A stretch of 64,000 nt of DNA, taken from the NCBI GenBank assembly GCA_964655065.1, contig CAZZLC010000004.1:1-64000 (forward strand), given 5' to 3'. Below the pieces are notes generated by a model. The model was given only the letters and a program-made list of their open reading frames with translations. It ran no database searches and was not told where the DNA came from. The translations under genes were made by a program, and so were the position numbers. Within the stretch, counting starts at the first letter, position 1. Each line of letters starts with the position of its first letter. Below are positions 27,202 through 35,894 of the stretch, piece after piece. The stretch is from DRPG01 sp964655065 (GTDB lineage Bacteria > Myxococcota_A > UBA796 > GCA-2862545).

Positions 27202-28404
27202 TCAGGTCTGCTTCAGGTGGACCTCGATCGTGCTGCCCTGGATCGAGCCGGACAACCACAGTCCGCTTCCCTCGACGCGCCACCGCCAGGGGCCGTCGGA
27301 CATGGACTGGATGGACTGGGCGAGTCCGAGCCCCTGGGCGGGCACCACGAAGGGGTCGTCGTGGCCGTGCATGGTGAGCGCCGTGGTGTCGAGCTCCGCG
27401 AGGGCCAGCGTGAAGGGGCCGGCCACCCGCCAACGTCCACGGCAGATCCCGCTCGTTCCGACGCGCTCGGCCATCTCGAGGGCGGCGATGGGTCCGACGA
27501 AGGCGTCGGCCAGCACGAGGTTCAGACCACCGTTGGCCAGGAACTCGAAGGTGAAGCCGCGGGCCCCCATCACCTGGCCGAATCCGTCGGCACTGAGCAT
27601 GGCCCATCGGCCTACGGGGCCGCCTGGGTCGGGCCGCAGCTGGACCTCGGTGTCGGTGGCCGCGGCGAGCGTCTCGAGCCTCCGGTCGTGGAGGCCCCAC
27701 GGCTCGGCCACCGCGCCAGGTCCCTCGACGAGGATGCGCCCGCCGCGCGGTCCCGGGGGAACATCGAGGGGCAGCCAGGAGAACCGCGGCACGGCGACGG
27801 GAATGTCGCGGGCCGCCGGCCGGGGCACCGGCACGGGAAGGGACGCCTGGGCGCCCGCCGGCCCCAGCACCCACTGGCCCCAACCGAGGAAGTCCGCCGG
27901 GGGAATCGGTTCGCCGCCGAGCCAGGCCGCGACCTGTTTCGCGGGGTCTTCACCCCGCTCCTCGAGGGCGCGCATCACCGCGAAGCCCGCCCGCGGCTCG
28001 CTCCCCGGGCTGCCCGTGCGGCGGGCTCTCGCGAGATCGGCCAGCCCGACCTGGAGCTCCGGGTAGAGCCGGTCGACCTTCCAGATGGCCAGGCCCAGGC
28101 TCCGCCAGTCGCTCGGAGAGCCGCCGAGGTCGTGGAGCACCACCGCCTCGAGGACCGAAGCGGCGGCCCGACGCCACCTGTCGATCGGCACGTCGGCAGC
28201 GACGTCGAGCGGGTGGTGCAGAGCGGGTCCGGCGAGGTCGTCGGACAGCACGACCGCGCTTGGTTCGAGGTCGTAGAATCCGTCGACCGACCCGAGCGAC
28301 ACCCCGAGCCGCCCTTCGGGCAGCGCGCTCGCGACGCGGTTCAGCCCGTCGAGCGTGGGGGCCAGCAGGGTCTCGACGGACGGATCGAGGTCGAGCTTCG
28401 CCAT
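27202..28404 (-). CDS. Hypothetical protein, 400 residues
   Basis: No known family recognised. No signal peptide or membrane segment. The N-terminal half is helical (LLAPTLDGLNRVASALPEG; WRSLGLAIWKVDRLY), the C-terminal half beta-rich (TEVQLRPDPGG; FTFEFLANGGLNLVL; WRWRVEGSGLWLSGS). Third-position GC is high throughout, so it is a real gene. ATG start without a clear Shine-Dalgarno sequence. It is followed 14 bases later by the TerB-like gene. The gene itself gives no firm clue to its role. Confidence 0.6.
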   Translation of the reverse strand: MAKLDLDPSVETLLAPTLDGLNRVASALPEGRLGVSLGSVDGFYDLEPSAVVLSDDLAGPALHHPLDVAADVPIDRWRRAAASVLEAVVLHDLGGSPSDWRSLGLAIWKVDRLYPELQVGLADLARARRTGSPGSEPRAGFAVMRALEERGEDPAKQVAAWLGGEPIPPADFLGWGQWVLGPAGAQASLPVPVPRPAARDIPVAVPRFSWLPLDVPPGPRGGRILVEGPGAVAEPWGLHDRRLETLAAATDTEVQLRPDPGGPVGRWAMLSADGFGQVMGARGFTFEFLANGGLNLVLADAFVGPIAALEMAERVGTSGICRGRWRVAGPFTLALAELDTTALTMHGHDDPFVVPAQGLGLAQSIQSMSDGPWRWRVEGSGLWLSGSIQGSTIEVHLKQT

Positions 28405-28731
28405 ACGCGGGTATGTATGTCAGGAAGGCCCCATCGGCTCGCCCTGGGAGGGGCGGCCGATTATCGGGATCGCCCTGCGGGGACCGGCGTCAGCCGCCGA
28501 CGATGACGGCGAGCACCGTCCCCGCCCAGACGACGACGACACCGAGGAGCCGGGGAGCCATGGCGGCCACGAGAGGATGGGACATCGGACGCTCCAGTGA
28601 CGGGACGATTCGCCCCTCGGAAATCCAGACTGTCCATCGGACACGATCGCGGCGGTCTGAGACGGTCATCTCTCGTCGTAACGACCGTGATACTCGGCCT
28701 ATCGTGCACCCGGCCCCTCCAGGATCCCCTG
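28405..28731. other. Divergent control region with a tiny ORF
   Basis: 327 bases between the 400-residue hypothetical gene (minus) and pheS (plus). It holds one credible 31-codon gene on the minus strand (28490-28585). Upstream of pheS I see no T-box, attenuator or clear -35/-10 pair; GATACT at 28689-28694 is a possible -10. Longer ORFs here in other frames have poor codon pattern. Confidence 0.4.
28490..28585 (-). CDS. Predicted 31-residue single-span membrane protein
   Basis: ATG at 28585, stop TGA at 28490. GGAG lies six bases before the ATG. After a short polar start (MSHPLVAAMAPR) the product is one hydrophobic stretch of about 18 residues (LLGVVVVWAGTVLAVIVGG), long enough for a single membrane helix. 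Nearly every codon ends in G or C. It resembles small membrane subunits in size only; no homologue comes to mind. It could instead be chance in a GC-rich gap. Confidence 0.45.
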   Translation of the reverse strand: MSHPLVAAMAPRLLGVVVVWAGTVLAVIVGG

Positions 28732-29823
28732 ATGCTCGACGTTGAAGCGCTCCTGACCGCGTTCCGGGAAGACCTCGCCCGCGCGTCCACCCCCGACGAC
28801 ATCGAGAAGGTACGTCGCGACCACCTCTCCGGTGGATCGAGCGCCATGAAGGTGGCGTTCAAGGACCTGCGGAGCGTCGAGGCCGAGGCCCGCAAGGCGG
28901 TCGCGGCTGCGCTGAACGCGGCCAAGAAGGCCATCGAGGAGGAGCTCGAGGCCGCGAAGAGCACGGTGGCCGAGCGCGCGATGGCGGCGCGGATCGCGTC
29001 CGAGTGGCAGGACCTCACACTGCCGTCGCCGGCGCCTCCACGCGGCGCGCGTCATCCCATCACCCACGTCGAGCGTACCGCCATGGTCATGCTGCGAAGG
29101 CTCGGCTTCGTGGTCGTCGACGGCCCCGAGGTCGAGCATCCCTACTACTGCTTCGACGCGCTGAACATCCCCGAGCATCACCCCGCCCGCGACATGCAGG
29201 ACACCTTCTGGGTGACCAACGGGTGGCTGCTCAGGTCACACACGACCACCGTCCAGGCGCGGGTTCTCGGCGGCTCGATCCCCATCCACCCGGGTCAAGC
29301 GAAGGACACGCCGCCGACGCCCCCGTTCCGGATTGCGTCGCTCGGGCGCGTGTACCGGAACGAGGCCGTCGACGCGACGCACACCGCGATGTTCCACCAG
29401 TTCGAGGGCATCTGGGTCGAGGAGGGGCTGACGTTCGCTCACCTCAAGGGCACCCTCGCTTTCGTCGCGCGCATCTTGTTCGGCGACCAGCACCGCATCC
29501 GCTTCAAGCCGAAGTACTACCCCTACACCGAGCCGTCGGTCGGCATGGACCTGTCGTGCCACAACTGTGACGCCACCGGAGTGGTCGACGGCGAGCCCTG
29601 TCCCTCCTGCAAGGGAGCGGGCTGGATCACGGTCCTCGGCGCGGGCATGGTCCACCCGGCGGTGTTCCGCGAGTTCGGCTACGACCCCGCCAAGGTGTCG
29701 GGGATCGCGTTCGGGCTCGGCACCACGCGACTCGGCGGCCAGTGGGCCGGGGTCGAGAGCATCGCCACGCTGTACGAGCAGGATCTGCGCGTTCACCACC
29801 AGCTGTATCGGGGGCGGCCATGA
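28732..29823 (+). CDS. pheS: Phenylalanine-tRNA ligase alpha subunit
   Basis: 363 residues. The first 85 form the coiled-coil that contacts tRNA (charged helices, AEARKAVAAALNAAKKA). The class II catalytic core has motif 2 (FRIASLGRVYRNEAVDATH; FHQFEGIWV) and motif 3 (GIAFGLGTTRLGG). Near residue 275 there is a CxxC...CxxC insertion (SCHNCD; CPSCKGAGW), a zinc-knuckle version present in only part of the bacterial PheS family. The ATG at 28732 follows AGGA; the longer frame upstream is non-coding in codon pattern. It overlaps pheT by four bases (ATGA), the usual pheST arrangement. Confidence 0.95.
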   Translation: MLDVEALLTAFREDLARASTPDDIEKVRRDHLSGGSSAMKVAFKDLRSVEAEARKAVAAALNAAKKAIEEELEAAKSTVAERAMAARIASEWQDLTLPSPAPPRGARHPITHVERTAMVMLRRLGFVVVDGPEVEHPYYCFDALNIPEHHPARDMQDTFWVTNGWLLRSHTTTVQARVLGGSIPIHPGQAKDTPPTPPFRIASLGRVYRNEAVDATHTAMFHQFEGIWVEEGLTFAHLKGTLAFVARILFGDQHRIRFKPKYYPYTEPSVGMDLSCHNCDATGVVDGEPCPSCKGAGWITVLGAGMVHPAVFREFGYDPAKVSGIAFGLGTTRLGGQWAGVESIATLYEQDLRVHHQLYRGRP

Positions 29824-31895
29824 GGGTCGGACTCGACGTCCTGCGAACCTGGATCGACGTGCCGGGCTCCGCCATGGAGGTTCGGCACCTCCTCGACGAG
29901 CAGGGGCTCGAGGTCAAGAAGCTCGAGACCGACGAGGTCGGACCCGTCTACACGCTCGAGTTGCTGGCCAACCGGGGCGACCACCGCTGCTACGAAGGCA
30001 TCGCTCGGGAGCTCAACGGGCGACTGGGGACCGGCGTCTGCGTGCCCGAGATCGCCGCTCTCGAGGTCGGCGACTCGCCGGTCGAGCTGCGCCACGAGTC
30101 GGCGCTGTGCTCGCGCTACACCGCCACCAGGCTCGTGCGGCGCGGTGAGGGGGAGCTGCCGACCGAGGCCCGACGGCTGCTGCAGGCCGCGGGACTGAAC
30201 CCGGTCGGTCCCGCCGTCGACGCGACCAACGTGGCGAACCTCGAGCTCGGCCAGCCCACCCACGCGTTCGATGCCGACACCATCGTGGGCCCCATCACCA
30301 TTCGCCTCTCGCGAGCGGGCGAGCAGGCCTGGCCCCTGTTCACCACCGAGAAGGTGACCTTGCCCGAGGGCACGCTGGTCATCGCCGACGACGAGAAGAT
30401 CCTCGCCATCGCCGGGGTCATCGGGTGCGAGGAGTCGCGCACCACCGACCGCACGACCACGCTGCTGCTCGAGTCGGCGACCTTCGATCCGGTGGCGGTC
30501 CGGATCGCGAGCCGGGCGCTCCAGATCTTCACGGACTCCTCGGCCCGGTTCGAGCGGGGAGCCGACCCCGCGCGGCCCCTCGCGGGTGCAGGGCGTGTCG
30601 TGGAGCTGCTTCGGCACGCCGGGTGGGAGGTCGAGGGCACCACCGGCGAGGTCGCGACCGAGCCGCCGGCGCCGCGTGCGGTCACGCTGTCGGCTTCGCA
30701 CGCGCAGCGCTTCCTCGGCACCGACGAGACCGCCGAGCAGCTCGGCGAGCGCCTGTCGCGGTACGGGTTCGGGGTGCGGGTCGAGGGCGACGCGATCACC
30801 GCCGACGTACCGACCTGGCGCCTGCCCGATGTCGAGCACGACGCCGATCTCGTCGAGGAGCTCGCCAAGTCGATCGGCTACGATGCCACGCCGGTCGAGC
30901 TTCCCCCGGTCGAGCTCGGAGCGCCGCCATCGGCCTGGGAACAGCGCCGGGACCGCATCGAAGAGGTCCTGCTCGGGCACGGGTTCTTCGAGGTGTTCAC
31001 CGACGGCTTCTACAGCCGTCAGGCGACCGAGCTCCTCGGGTTTGCCGAAGACCATCCGCTGCAGGCCCACGTCGAGACCCAGAACGCGCTCGACCGTGCC
31101 TACTCCCTCCTCAAGAACAACGCGATCCACCAGGCGATCGAGGCCGCCGCACTCAACGAGCGGCGTCGCACCTGGACCGGCCAGTTCTACGAGTGGACGC
31201 GCACCTTCCACCCCGCCGGTGCGCCCGCGGGGGACGGTCCCCCTGACCGCGCGCAGTCGCCGGCGGTCGAGCGCGCGCTGCTGTGGGGCACCTGCTTCGG
31301 CCAACGCGGAGGCGTATCCCTCGACGGCCTGTTCCTGACTGGCGTGGTGCGGGGGCTCGCGATGGAGATCGGCGTCCCGCTGGTGCTCGGGGCGCCCGAC
31401 CCGAGTCATCCCCTCGCTGGGGTGTTCCACCCTGGTCGCAGCGGCGCCATCCGGCTCGGGGACGAGGTGGTGGGGGTGCTCGGGGAGATCCACCCGGCGG
31501 TGCTCCAGCGCTACAAGATCAAGCGCCTGCGGCCCTGCTACTTCGAGATCGACCAGACCGCGCTCGCGAGCGAAGGTCGGCGCCCTGCGTTCGTGGAGCC
31601 GCCGAAGCACCAGCCCATCGTACGCACCGTGGCCCTCGCCGTGCCCCCTCCGACCACCGGCGACGCGGTGCGGCGGGCGTTCCTCGAGCACGCGCCCGAG
31701 GGCCTCGAGCACGTCGACGTCGTCGACGTCTTCGTCGGAGTCGAGGAAGGGAGCGAAGTTCGGAGCCTCACGTTCGAGCTGAGCTACAGCAACGAAGACA
31801 ACCAGCGTAGTGCCGACGACGTGAACCAGGCGACGGAGACTCTCGTGTCCGCGATCCTGGAGCAGCTCGGGTCGGTCGGGGTGCAGCGGAGGTAG
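29820..31895 (+). CDS. pheT: Phenylalanine-tRNA ligase beta subunit lacking the OB-fold domain
   Basis: 691 residues, about 100 short of the bacterial norm near 790-800. The start (RVGLDVLRTWIDVP; LLDEQGLEVKKLE) is the normal domain B1. In most bacteria a tRNA-binding OB-fold (EMAP/Trbp111-like) follows at about residues 40-150; here the sequence runs straight to ELLANRGDHRCYEGIARELNG, the resumption of B1. The B3/B4 editing region (DATNVANLELGQPTHAFD), B5 (FLGTDETAEQL; PTWRLPD), the catalytic-like core and the C-terminal anticodon-binding FDX-ACB domain (VRSLTFELSYSNED) are all present. So the loss is a clean domain deletion, not a truncation. The alpha-beta core should still charge tRNA-Phe. 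Confidence 0.93.
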   Translation: MRVGLDVLRTWIDVPGSAMEVRHLLDEQGLEVKKLETDEVGPVYTLELLANRGDHRCYEGIARELNGRLGTGVCVPEIAALEVGDSPVELRHESALCSRYTATRLVRRGEGELPTEARRLLQAAGLNPVGPAVDATNVANLELGQPTHAFDADTIVGPITIRLSRAGEQAWPLFTTEKVTLPEGTLVIADDEKILAIAGVIGCEESRTTDRTTTLLLESATFDPVAVRIASRALQIFTDSSARFERGADPARPLAGAGRVVELLRHAGWEVEGTTGEVATEPPAPRAVTLSASHAQRFLGTDETAEQLGERLSRYGFGVRVEGDAITADVPTWRLPDVEHDADLVEELAKSIGYDATPVELPPVELGAPPSAWEQRRDRIEEVLLGHGFFEVFTDGFYSRQATELLGFAEDHPLQAHVETQNALDRAYSLLKNNAIHQAIEAAALNERRRTWTGQFYEWTRTFHPAGAPAGDGPPDRAQSPAVERALLWGTCFGQRGGVSLDGLFLTGVVRGLAMEIGVPLVLGAPDPSHPLAGVFHPGRSGAIRLGDEVVGVLGEIHPAVLQRYKIKRLRPCYFEIDQTALASEGRRPAFVEPPKHQPIVRTVALAVPPPTTGDAVRRAFLEHAPEGLEHVDVVDVFVGVEEGSEVRSLTFELSYSNEDNQRSADDVNQATETLVSAILEQLGSVGVQRR

Positions 31896-31899
31896 TTCG

Positions 31900-33087
31900 G
31901 TGGCGGAGGACAAGCCCGACTCCGAGGAGGGAGTGAAGGAGTGGCTGGCTCGCCGTCTCGGCGGCAACCTGCCGCCTCGTCCACGACCCACCGGTCCGCG
32001 GCCCGCCCCTCGGCCGGACCCCCCCATCACGTCGCCCACGCCACGCCCGGCCATGCCTCGCGTCGAGCGTCAGCCGCGGCCTGTCACCCACGGCCCTCGT
32101 CGTGACGGAGTCCGACCCGCCCCGGTCGCGGTGGGACCCGCTCCGCGGCGGCCGTCCTTCGACGACACCGGGTTCGTGGAGGCAGGCCGGCGGACCGAGA
32201 ACGAGGACACGGCCGAGCTGCTCGACGAAACCGCCCCCTCGGCCCGGGGGCGCGTCGACTGGTCGAGCGAGCCCCTGCCTCCCCGGGTTCGAGACCGGGC
32301 GACGCCCGAGGTCGCGGCGGACTCGCGCTGGGGGCTCGGGACGACGCCCGACATCGAGCCGTTCCCGGGGCCGGGGCCCGGCACGACGCCGCCCGCTCCC
32401 GATGCGTTCACCGCCGACGAGCGGTTCCCGTCCCCGCCGCGCGAGCTCCTGACCTCGGGCTCCTTCTCGACCAACGATCTGCTCCCCGTAGGCGGCTCGG
32501 AGCCCGAGCTCTCGATCGAGGTGTCGCTCGAGGAGTCGCTGGACCTTCCCGATCCGTTTCCCGTGGACCGCGATCTGGAGTCGGACAGCGACCCGGTGAC
32601 CCGGCGCATCCCGCCCAGCGAAGACGAGGAACGCAAGACCGGCGAGCTCGACGTTCTTCTCCTCGACGTCCCCGTCGCGGGACCGTACCCCACGCCGACC
32701 CAGGAGCAGGAGCCGAACCTGCCTCCCGTAGCGGCGGCCGCCGTCTTCGAGCCGTCCGAGACGGCCAGGCTGAAGGAACCCCCGCCACGTCCAGATCCGC
32801 GGGCTCCCGCCCCGGCCCTCCCCCAGGGCTTCGAGGCCCCGGCGACGCCTCCCCCGCCCATCGACGCGCTGTCGGCGGGGGGATTCCAGCCCGTAGGTCC
32901 GCCCGACGAGTTCTTGTTCGCCAGGCCCGAGCAGGACACCGTGGTGCTGCCAGACGAGGACGAGGTGCCTTCGGTCGGGTGGTCCTCGACGGGTCCCTGG
33001 ATCGTGCTCGGCCTCGTGATGGGCGTGGTGGGGTTTGGGCTCATCGTGTCGCTGTTGGTGCTGTGGCTGTGGCTGCTCGCGAGCTGA
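31900..33087 (+). CDS. Proline-rich acidic protein with a C-terminal membrane anchor
   Basis: 395 residues. Most of the chain (about 20-360) is low-complexity, rich in Pro, Asp, Glu and Ser, and probably disordered. The last 33 residues (TGPWIVLGLVMGVVGFGL, then SLLVLWLWLLAS) form one membrane helix, so this is a tail-anchored protein facing the cytoplasm, or a linker such as those that span the cell envelope. No domain is recognised. The GTG follows the pheT stop by four bases, so it is probably on the pheST transcript. Codon bias is that of a real gene despite the repetitive composition. Confidence 0.65.
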   Translation: MAEDKPDSEEGVKEWLARRLGGNLPPRPRPTGPRPAPRPDPPITSPTPRPAMPRVERQPRPVTHGPRRDGVRPAPVAVGPAPRRPSFDDTGFVEAGRRTENEDTAELLDETAPSARGRVDWSSEPLPPRVRDRATPEVAADSRWGLGTTPDIEPFPGPGPGTTPPAPDAFTADERFPSPPRELLTSGSFSTNDLLPVGGSEPELSIEVSLEESLDLPDPFPVDRDLESDSDPVTRRIPPSEDEERKTGELDVLLLDVPVAGPYPTPTQEQEPNLPPVAAAAVFEPSETARLKEPPPRPDPRAPAPALPQGFEAPATPPPPIDALSAGGFQPVGPPDEFLFARPEQDTVVLPDEDEVPSVGWSSTGPWIVLGLVMGVVGFGLIVSLLVLWLWLLAS

Positions 33088-33094
33088 GCGCCGG

Positions 33095-34012
33095 GTGATC
33101 GCCTGGCTGCTCGTGGCGTGCCGCGGGGACCTGCCCGTGCAGATGGTCGAGGGGCCGACGCTCCCCGTCGCCGACTCGGAGAGGGTGCGCTTCGTGGCCC
33201 TCGGGGACTCCGGCAAGGGCAATCGGGCGCAGCGGCGCGTGGCTGATGCCGTGGTGCGGCACTGCGCCCTGCGTGGCTGCGACTTCGTCGTGCTGCTCGG
33301 CGATCTGGTGTACCCCCGCGGGATCGACGGACCGGCCGACCCCGACGCCGATCTGCGCATCCTGGCCCCCTACGCGGCGGCCGGCGTGCCCCTGCTCGCG
33401 GTGCCGGGAAACCACGACTACGCCCACGGCAGCGATCGTGAGCGCGTCGCGTGGTTGCTCCAGTGGGCGAGCACCCGGGAGGAGGTCGTGATGCCCGGCC
33501 ACGCGTGGGTGACCACGGCGGGGCCGGTGACGCTCATCGGCCTCGACACGGCCGACGCGATCCGGTTCGGGGCCCAGCCCCAGCTCGACTGGCTCGAAGC
33601 GAGGCTGGCCGACGTGCCCGCCGATGCCTGGGTGGTCGGGGTCGGGCACCATCCGCGGTGGTCGAACGGTCCGCACGGCAACGCCGGGGCCTACGAGGGG
33701 TGGACCGGCGTGCCCTGGATGTCGGGTGGCGCCGTGAAGCGCCTCCTCGAGCCGCTCGAGCCACGGGCCCGTCTCTACCTCGCGGGGCACGACCACTCGC
33801 GCCAGGTCATCGACCACCACGACATGGTGCAGATCGTGAGCGGCGCCGGGGCGTCGGTGACCGAGGTCGTGGACCGGGGCAACACCCCACGGTTCGCGTC
33901 GGCGACGCTGGGCTTCGCCTGGGTCGAGATCGGAGCCGACGCAGCGGTGGTCGAGCTCGTCAACGATCGTGGAGACGTGGATTGGGCCACCACGATCCCG
34001 CGAAAGCCCTGA
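33095..34012 (+). CDS. Metallophosphoesterase lipoprotein
   Basis: 305 residues from a GTG seven bases after the previous stop. The N-terminus (IAWLLVACRG) is a very short signal ending in a lipobox-like LVAC. The calcineurin-type two-metal site is complete: GDSGKGN near 42, GDLVYPRG near 71, GNHDY near 106, GHHPRW near 187, and GHDHSRQ near 231. The pattern is closest to purple or tartrate-resistant acid phosphatases. It probably hydrolyses phosphate esters at the cell surface or in the periplasm. Substrate not evident. It ends the pheST-linked plus-strand run. Confidence 0.87.
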   Translation: MIAWLLVACRGDLPVQMVEGPTLPVADSERVRFVALGDSGKGNRAQRRVADAVVRHCALRGCDFVVLLGDLVYPRGIDGPADPDADLRILAPYAAAGVPLLAVPGNHDYAHGSDRERVAWLLQWASTREEVVMPGHAWVTTAGPVTLIGLDTADAIRFGAQPQLDWLEARLADVPADAWVVGVGHHPRWSNGPHGNAGAYEGWTGVPWMSGGAVKRLLEPLEPRARLYLAGHDHSRQVIDHHDMVQIVSGAGASVTEVVDRGNTPRFASATLGFAWVEIGADAAVVELVNDRGDVDWATTIPRKP

Positions 34013-34192
34013 GCCCGGATGGGTCCTCCAGCCCCGGTCCAGAGGCCAGATCACGTGGGTACGAGTCGTATGGTCCGCCGCCACGAGGGCCTACGATGAC
34101 TATTTTAATTAGATTCTGTGGGTCACTGGTTGTGGCGTTGGGCAACACCAGGGCAAACGTGATCGTCGGGGCACGTTCTTCGACCCTTCGGC
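34013..34192. other. Convergent intergenic gap with an AT-rich patch
   Basis: 180 bases between facing stops. Bases 34101-34117 (TATTTTAATTAGATTCT) are almost pure A/T in a region of about 70 percent GC. CTGGT at 34126 and ACCAG at 34147 give an imperfect stem. I find no ORF, tRNA-like fold or insertion-sequence end. It may be a termination zone or a remnant. Confidence 0.4.
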
Positions 34193-35773
34193 TCAGTCCA
34201 GGAACCAGACCTCTGTCGACGCCGGCGCGAGCCGTCGCGGTCCGGCGGGGGCCGCTTCGCCCGTCGGCCAGCGGCGTCCGCCGGGACCGTCGACCGTGAT
34301 CGTCGAGTCTCCGGGGTTCACCAGCGTCACGACGCCGGCCGAGCTCGTGTAGCGTGTGCCCCGGTAGGCCCACGGGGGGTCGGCTTGCCCGGGGACGCCG
34401 GCGTCCAAGACCGGGTCGTCGGGTCCCGGGTCGAGCAGCCAGGTGTGCTGGGTCTGGTTGGCGGGAGGGTCGGGGAGGTGCCACGACCCACCCGACAGCA
34501 TCGCGGTTCCGAGGTCGGTCGCGAGCGCGTCGTCGGAAGCGGTGGACAGCGTCGTCGGTCCCAGTCGGAACCACGCTCCGATCCCGTGGGCAAGCGCACC
34601 GATGGTCGCGATCTGCGTACCGAGTGCCGTCCCCTCTGGAATCGCCACGGCATCCGCGATCCCCACGCTCGCGAGCGGAAGTGCGCCCTCGACCACGATG
34701 GGACGGTCGCCGAACCCCGAGCGGAAGGCCTGCAGGCCCAAGCGATAGGCGGCGATGCCCGCGGCGTCCGAGGCGGCCCGCGGACCGGGCTCGGCGAGCT
34801 GGGCCGCTCCGGTGAGCCACGCGCCGTCGACGCCGGCCGTGACGAGGTTCTGCGCACGTCGCTGGATCGTCGCGAAGTCCTCCGCGAGGGTGGGATCGAG
34901 GGCGACGTCACCCGAGAGGAAGGGCGCGCCGCGGACCATCCAGGCGCGCCCCGCGTCGTGGATCGCATCTCCGAGGGGGCGGTCGATCCCGTCGGTGAGG
35001 ACCGCGACGATTCGCCCGTCGGTGTCCGCCTCCGCGAGCGCGCTCACCGCAGCAGGGCTCGCCGGAGGACCCTGGACGGTGATCCGACCGGCGAAGGGCT
35101 CGGGGTGCCACATCGCGACCACCTCGTCGCGCCATGCCTCGAGCAGCGCCTGCGGATCGGGACCCATCGCCGCGATCATCCCATCGTAGAAGGCACGATC
35201 GCCGGCTGCGACCGTGCGGGCGTCCCGGCCGCCCCAGACGATCCGCAGGGTGCGGGGCGGCGTGACCTCGACGACCACCTCGTCGAGCATCTGACCCACC
35301 GCCCCGAGCAGGAGCCACGCCCCGCCGGGACGGCCCAGCAGGACGCCCCCCGATCCGACGACCCGCTCCTCGAGCGGCTCGGCGACGACGGGATCGCCGA
35401 GCTGGCGTGGCCAGGTCGCCACCCAGGCAGGTGCGTCGCCCTCGAGCGCGAACGTGCCGTCCCAGCGCACCTCCTCGACCGTGGCAGGACCGGTGATCGC
35501 GGGCACGAACTGCCGGCCCGTGGTCTGGACGAAGAGCTCGAGCAGCGCCCCGGACGGCACCACCGTGACGTCCGTGAGCTCGAGGTGACCGCAGGCCGTC
35601 GGCATGAGCCGGAGCCCGCGCACGAGGTCACCCTCGACCTGCATGCGTGGGATTTCGCACGGTGCGATCGCCGGTGGGGATGCACTGTCGTCAGGGGGAA
35701 CGACGTCGTCCACGCCTTGCTTGCAGGCGAGCGCGAAGAGGAGCGGAGCCAGCCATCGGAGATCGCGGTTCAT
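34193..35773 (-). CDS. Lipoprotein with glycosidase-like (alpha/beta-barrel) features
   Basis: 526 residues. Signal with lipobox ALAC (Cys17). The first 170 residues are beta-rich, as in the N-terminal sandwich of GH36/GH31-type enzymes. Residues about 170-440 alternate strand and helix, with WRDEVVAMWHPEPF, GRAWMVRGAPFLSGDVALDP and AGVDGAWLTGA. That layout suggests a TIM barrel of the alpha-galactosidase clan, though I cannot point to both catalytic acids. The last 90 residues look like a beta-sandwich. A carbohydrate-active role is a low-confidence inference. It is divergent from the PqqC-like gene and convergent with the metallophosphoesterase gene. Confidence 0.5.
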   Translation of the reverse strand: MNRDLRWLAPLLFALACKQGVDDVVPPDDSASPPAIAPCEIPRMQVEGDLVRGLRLMPTACGHLELTDVTVVPSGALLELFVQTTGRQFVPAITGPATVEEVRWDGTFALEGDAPAWVATWPRQLGDPVVAEPLEERVVGSGGVLLGRPGGAWLLLGAVGQMLDEVVVEVTPPRTLRIVWGGRDARTVAAGDRAFYDGMIAAMGPDPQALLEAWRDEVVAMWHPEPFAGRITVQGPPASPAAVSALAEADTDGRIVAVLTDGIDRPLGDAIHDAGRAWMVRGAPFLSGDVALDPTLAEDFATIQRRAQNLVTAGVDGAWLTGAAQLAEPGPRAASDAAGIAAYRLGLQAFRSGFGDRPIVVEGALPLASVGIADAVAIPEGTALGTQIATIGALAHGIGAWFRLGPTTLSTASDDALATDLGTAMLSGGSWHLPDPPANQTQHTWLLDPGPDDPVLDAGVPGQADPPWAYRGTRYTSSAGVVTLVNPGDSTITVDGPGGRRWPTGEAAPAGPRRLAPASTEVWFLD

Positions 35774-35839
35774 GACGATCGGTATAGCTGCACCATCGGC
35801 GTAAAAGCTTCGAAACGAGCAGGCGTCACATTCGCGTCG

Positions 35840-35853
35840 GTGCGAAATCGCAC
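35840..35853. promoter_or_regulatory. Palindrome between divergent genes, possible operator
   Basis: GTGCGA-AA-TCGCAC, a perfect 6-2-6 inverted repeat, in the 121-base divergent gap before the lipoprotein and the PqqC-like gene. CACATTC occurs at 35827 and again at 35851, overlapping the right arm. This spacing is typical of dimeric repressor sites, but no regulator gene lies beside it. Confidence 0.4.
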
Positions 35854-35894
35854 ATTCTCCTCAAGATCGAGGCGCTCGCGAGCGTAGGTGGGGC

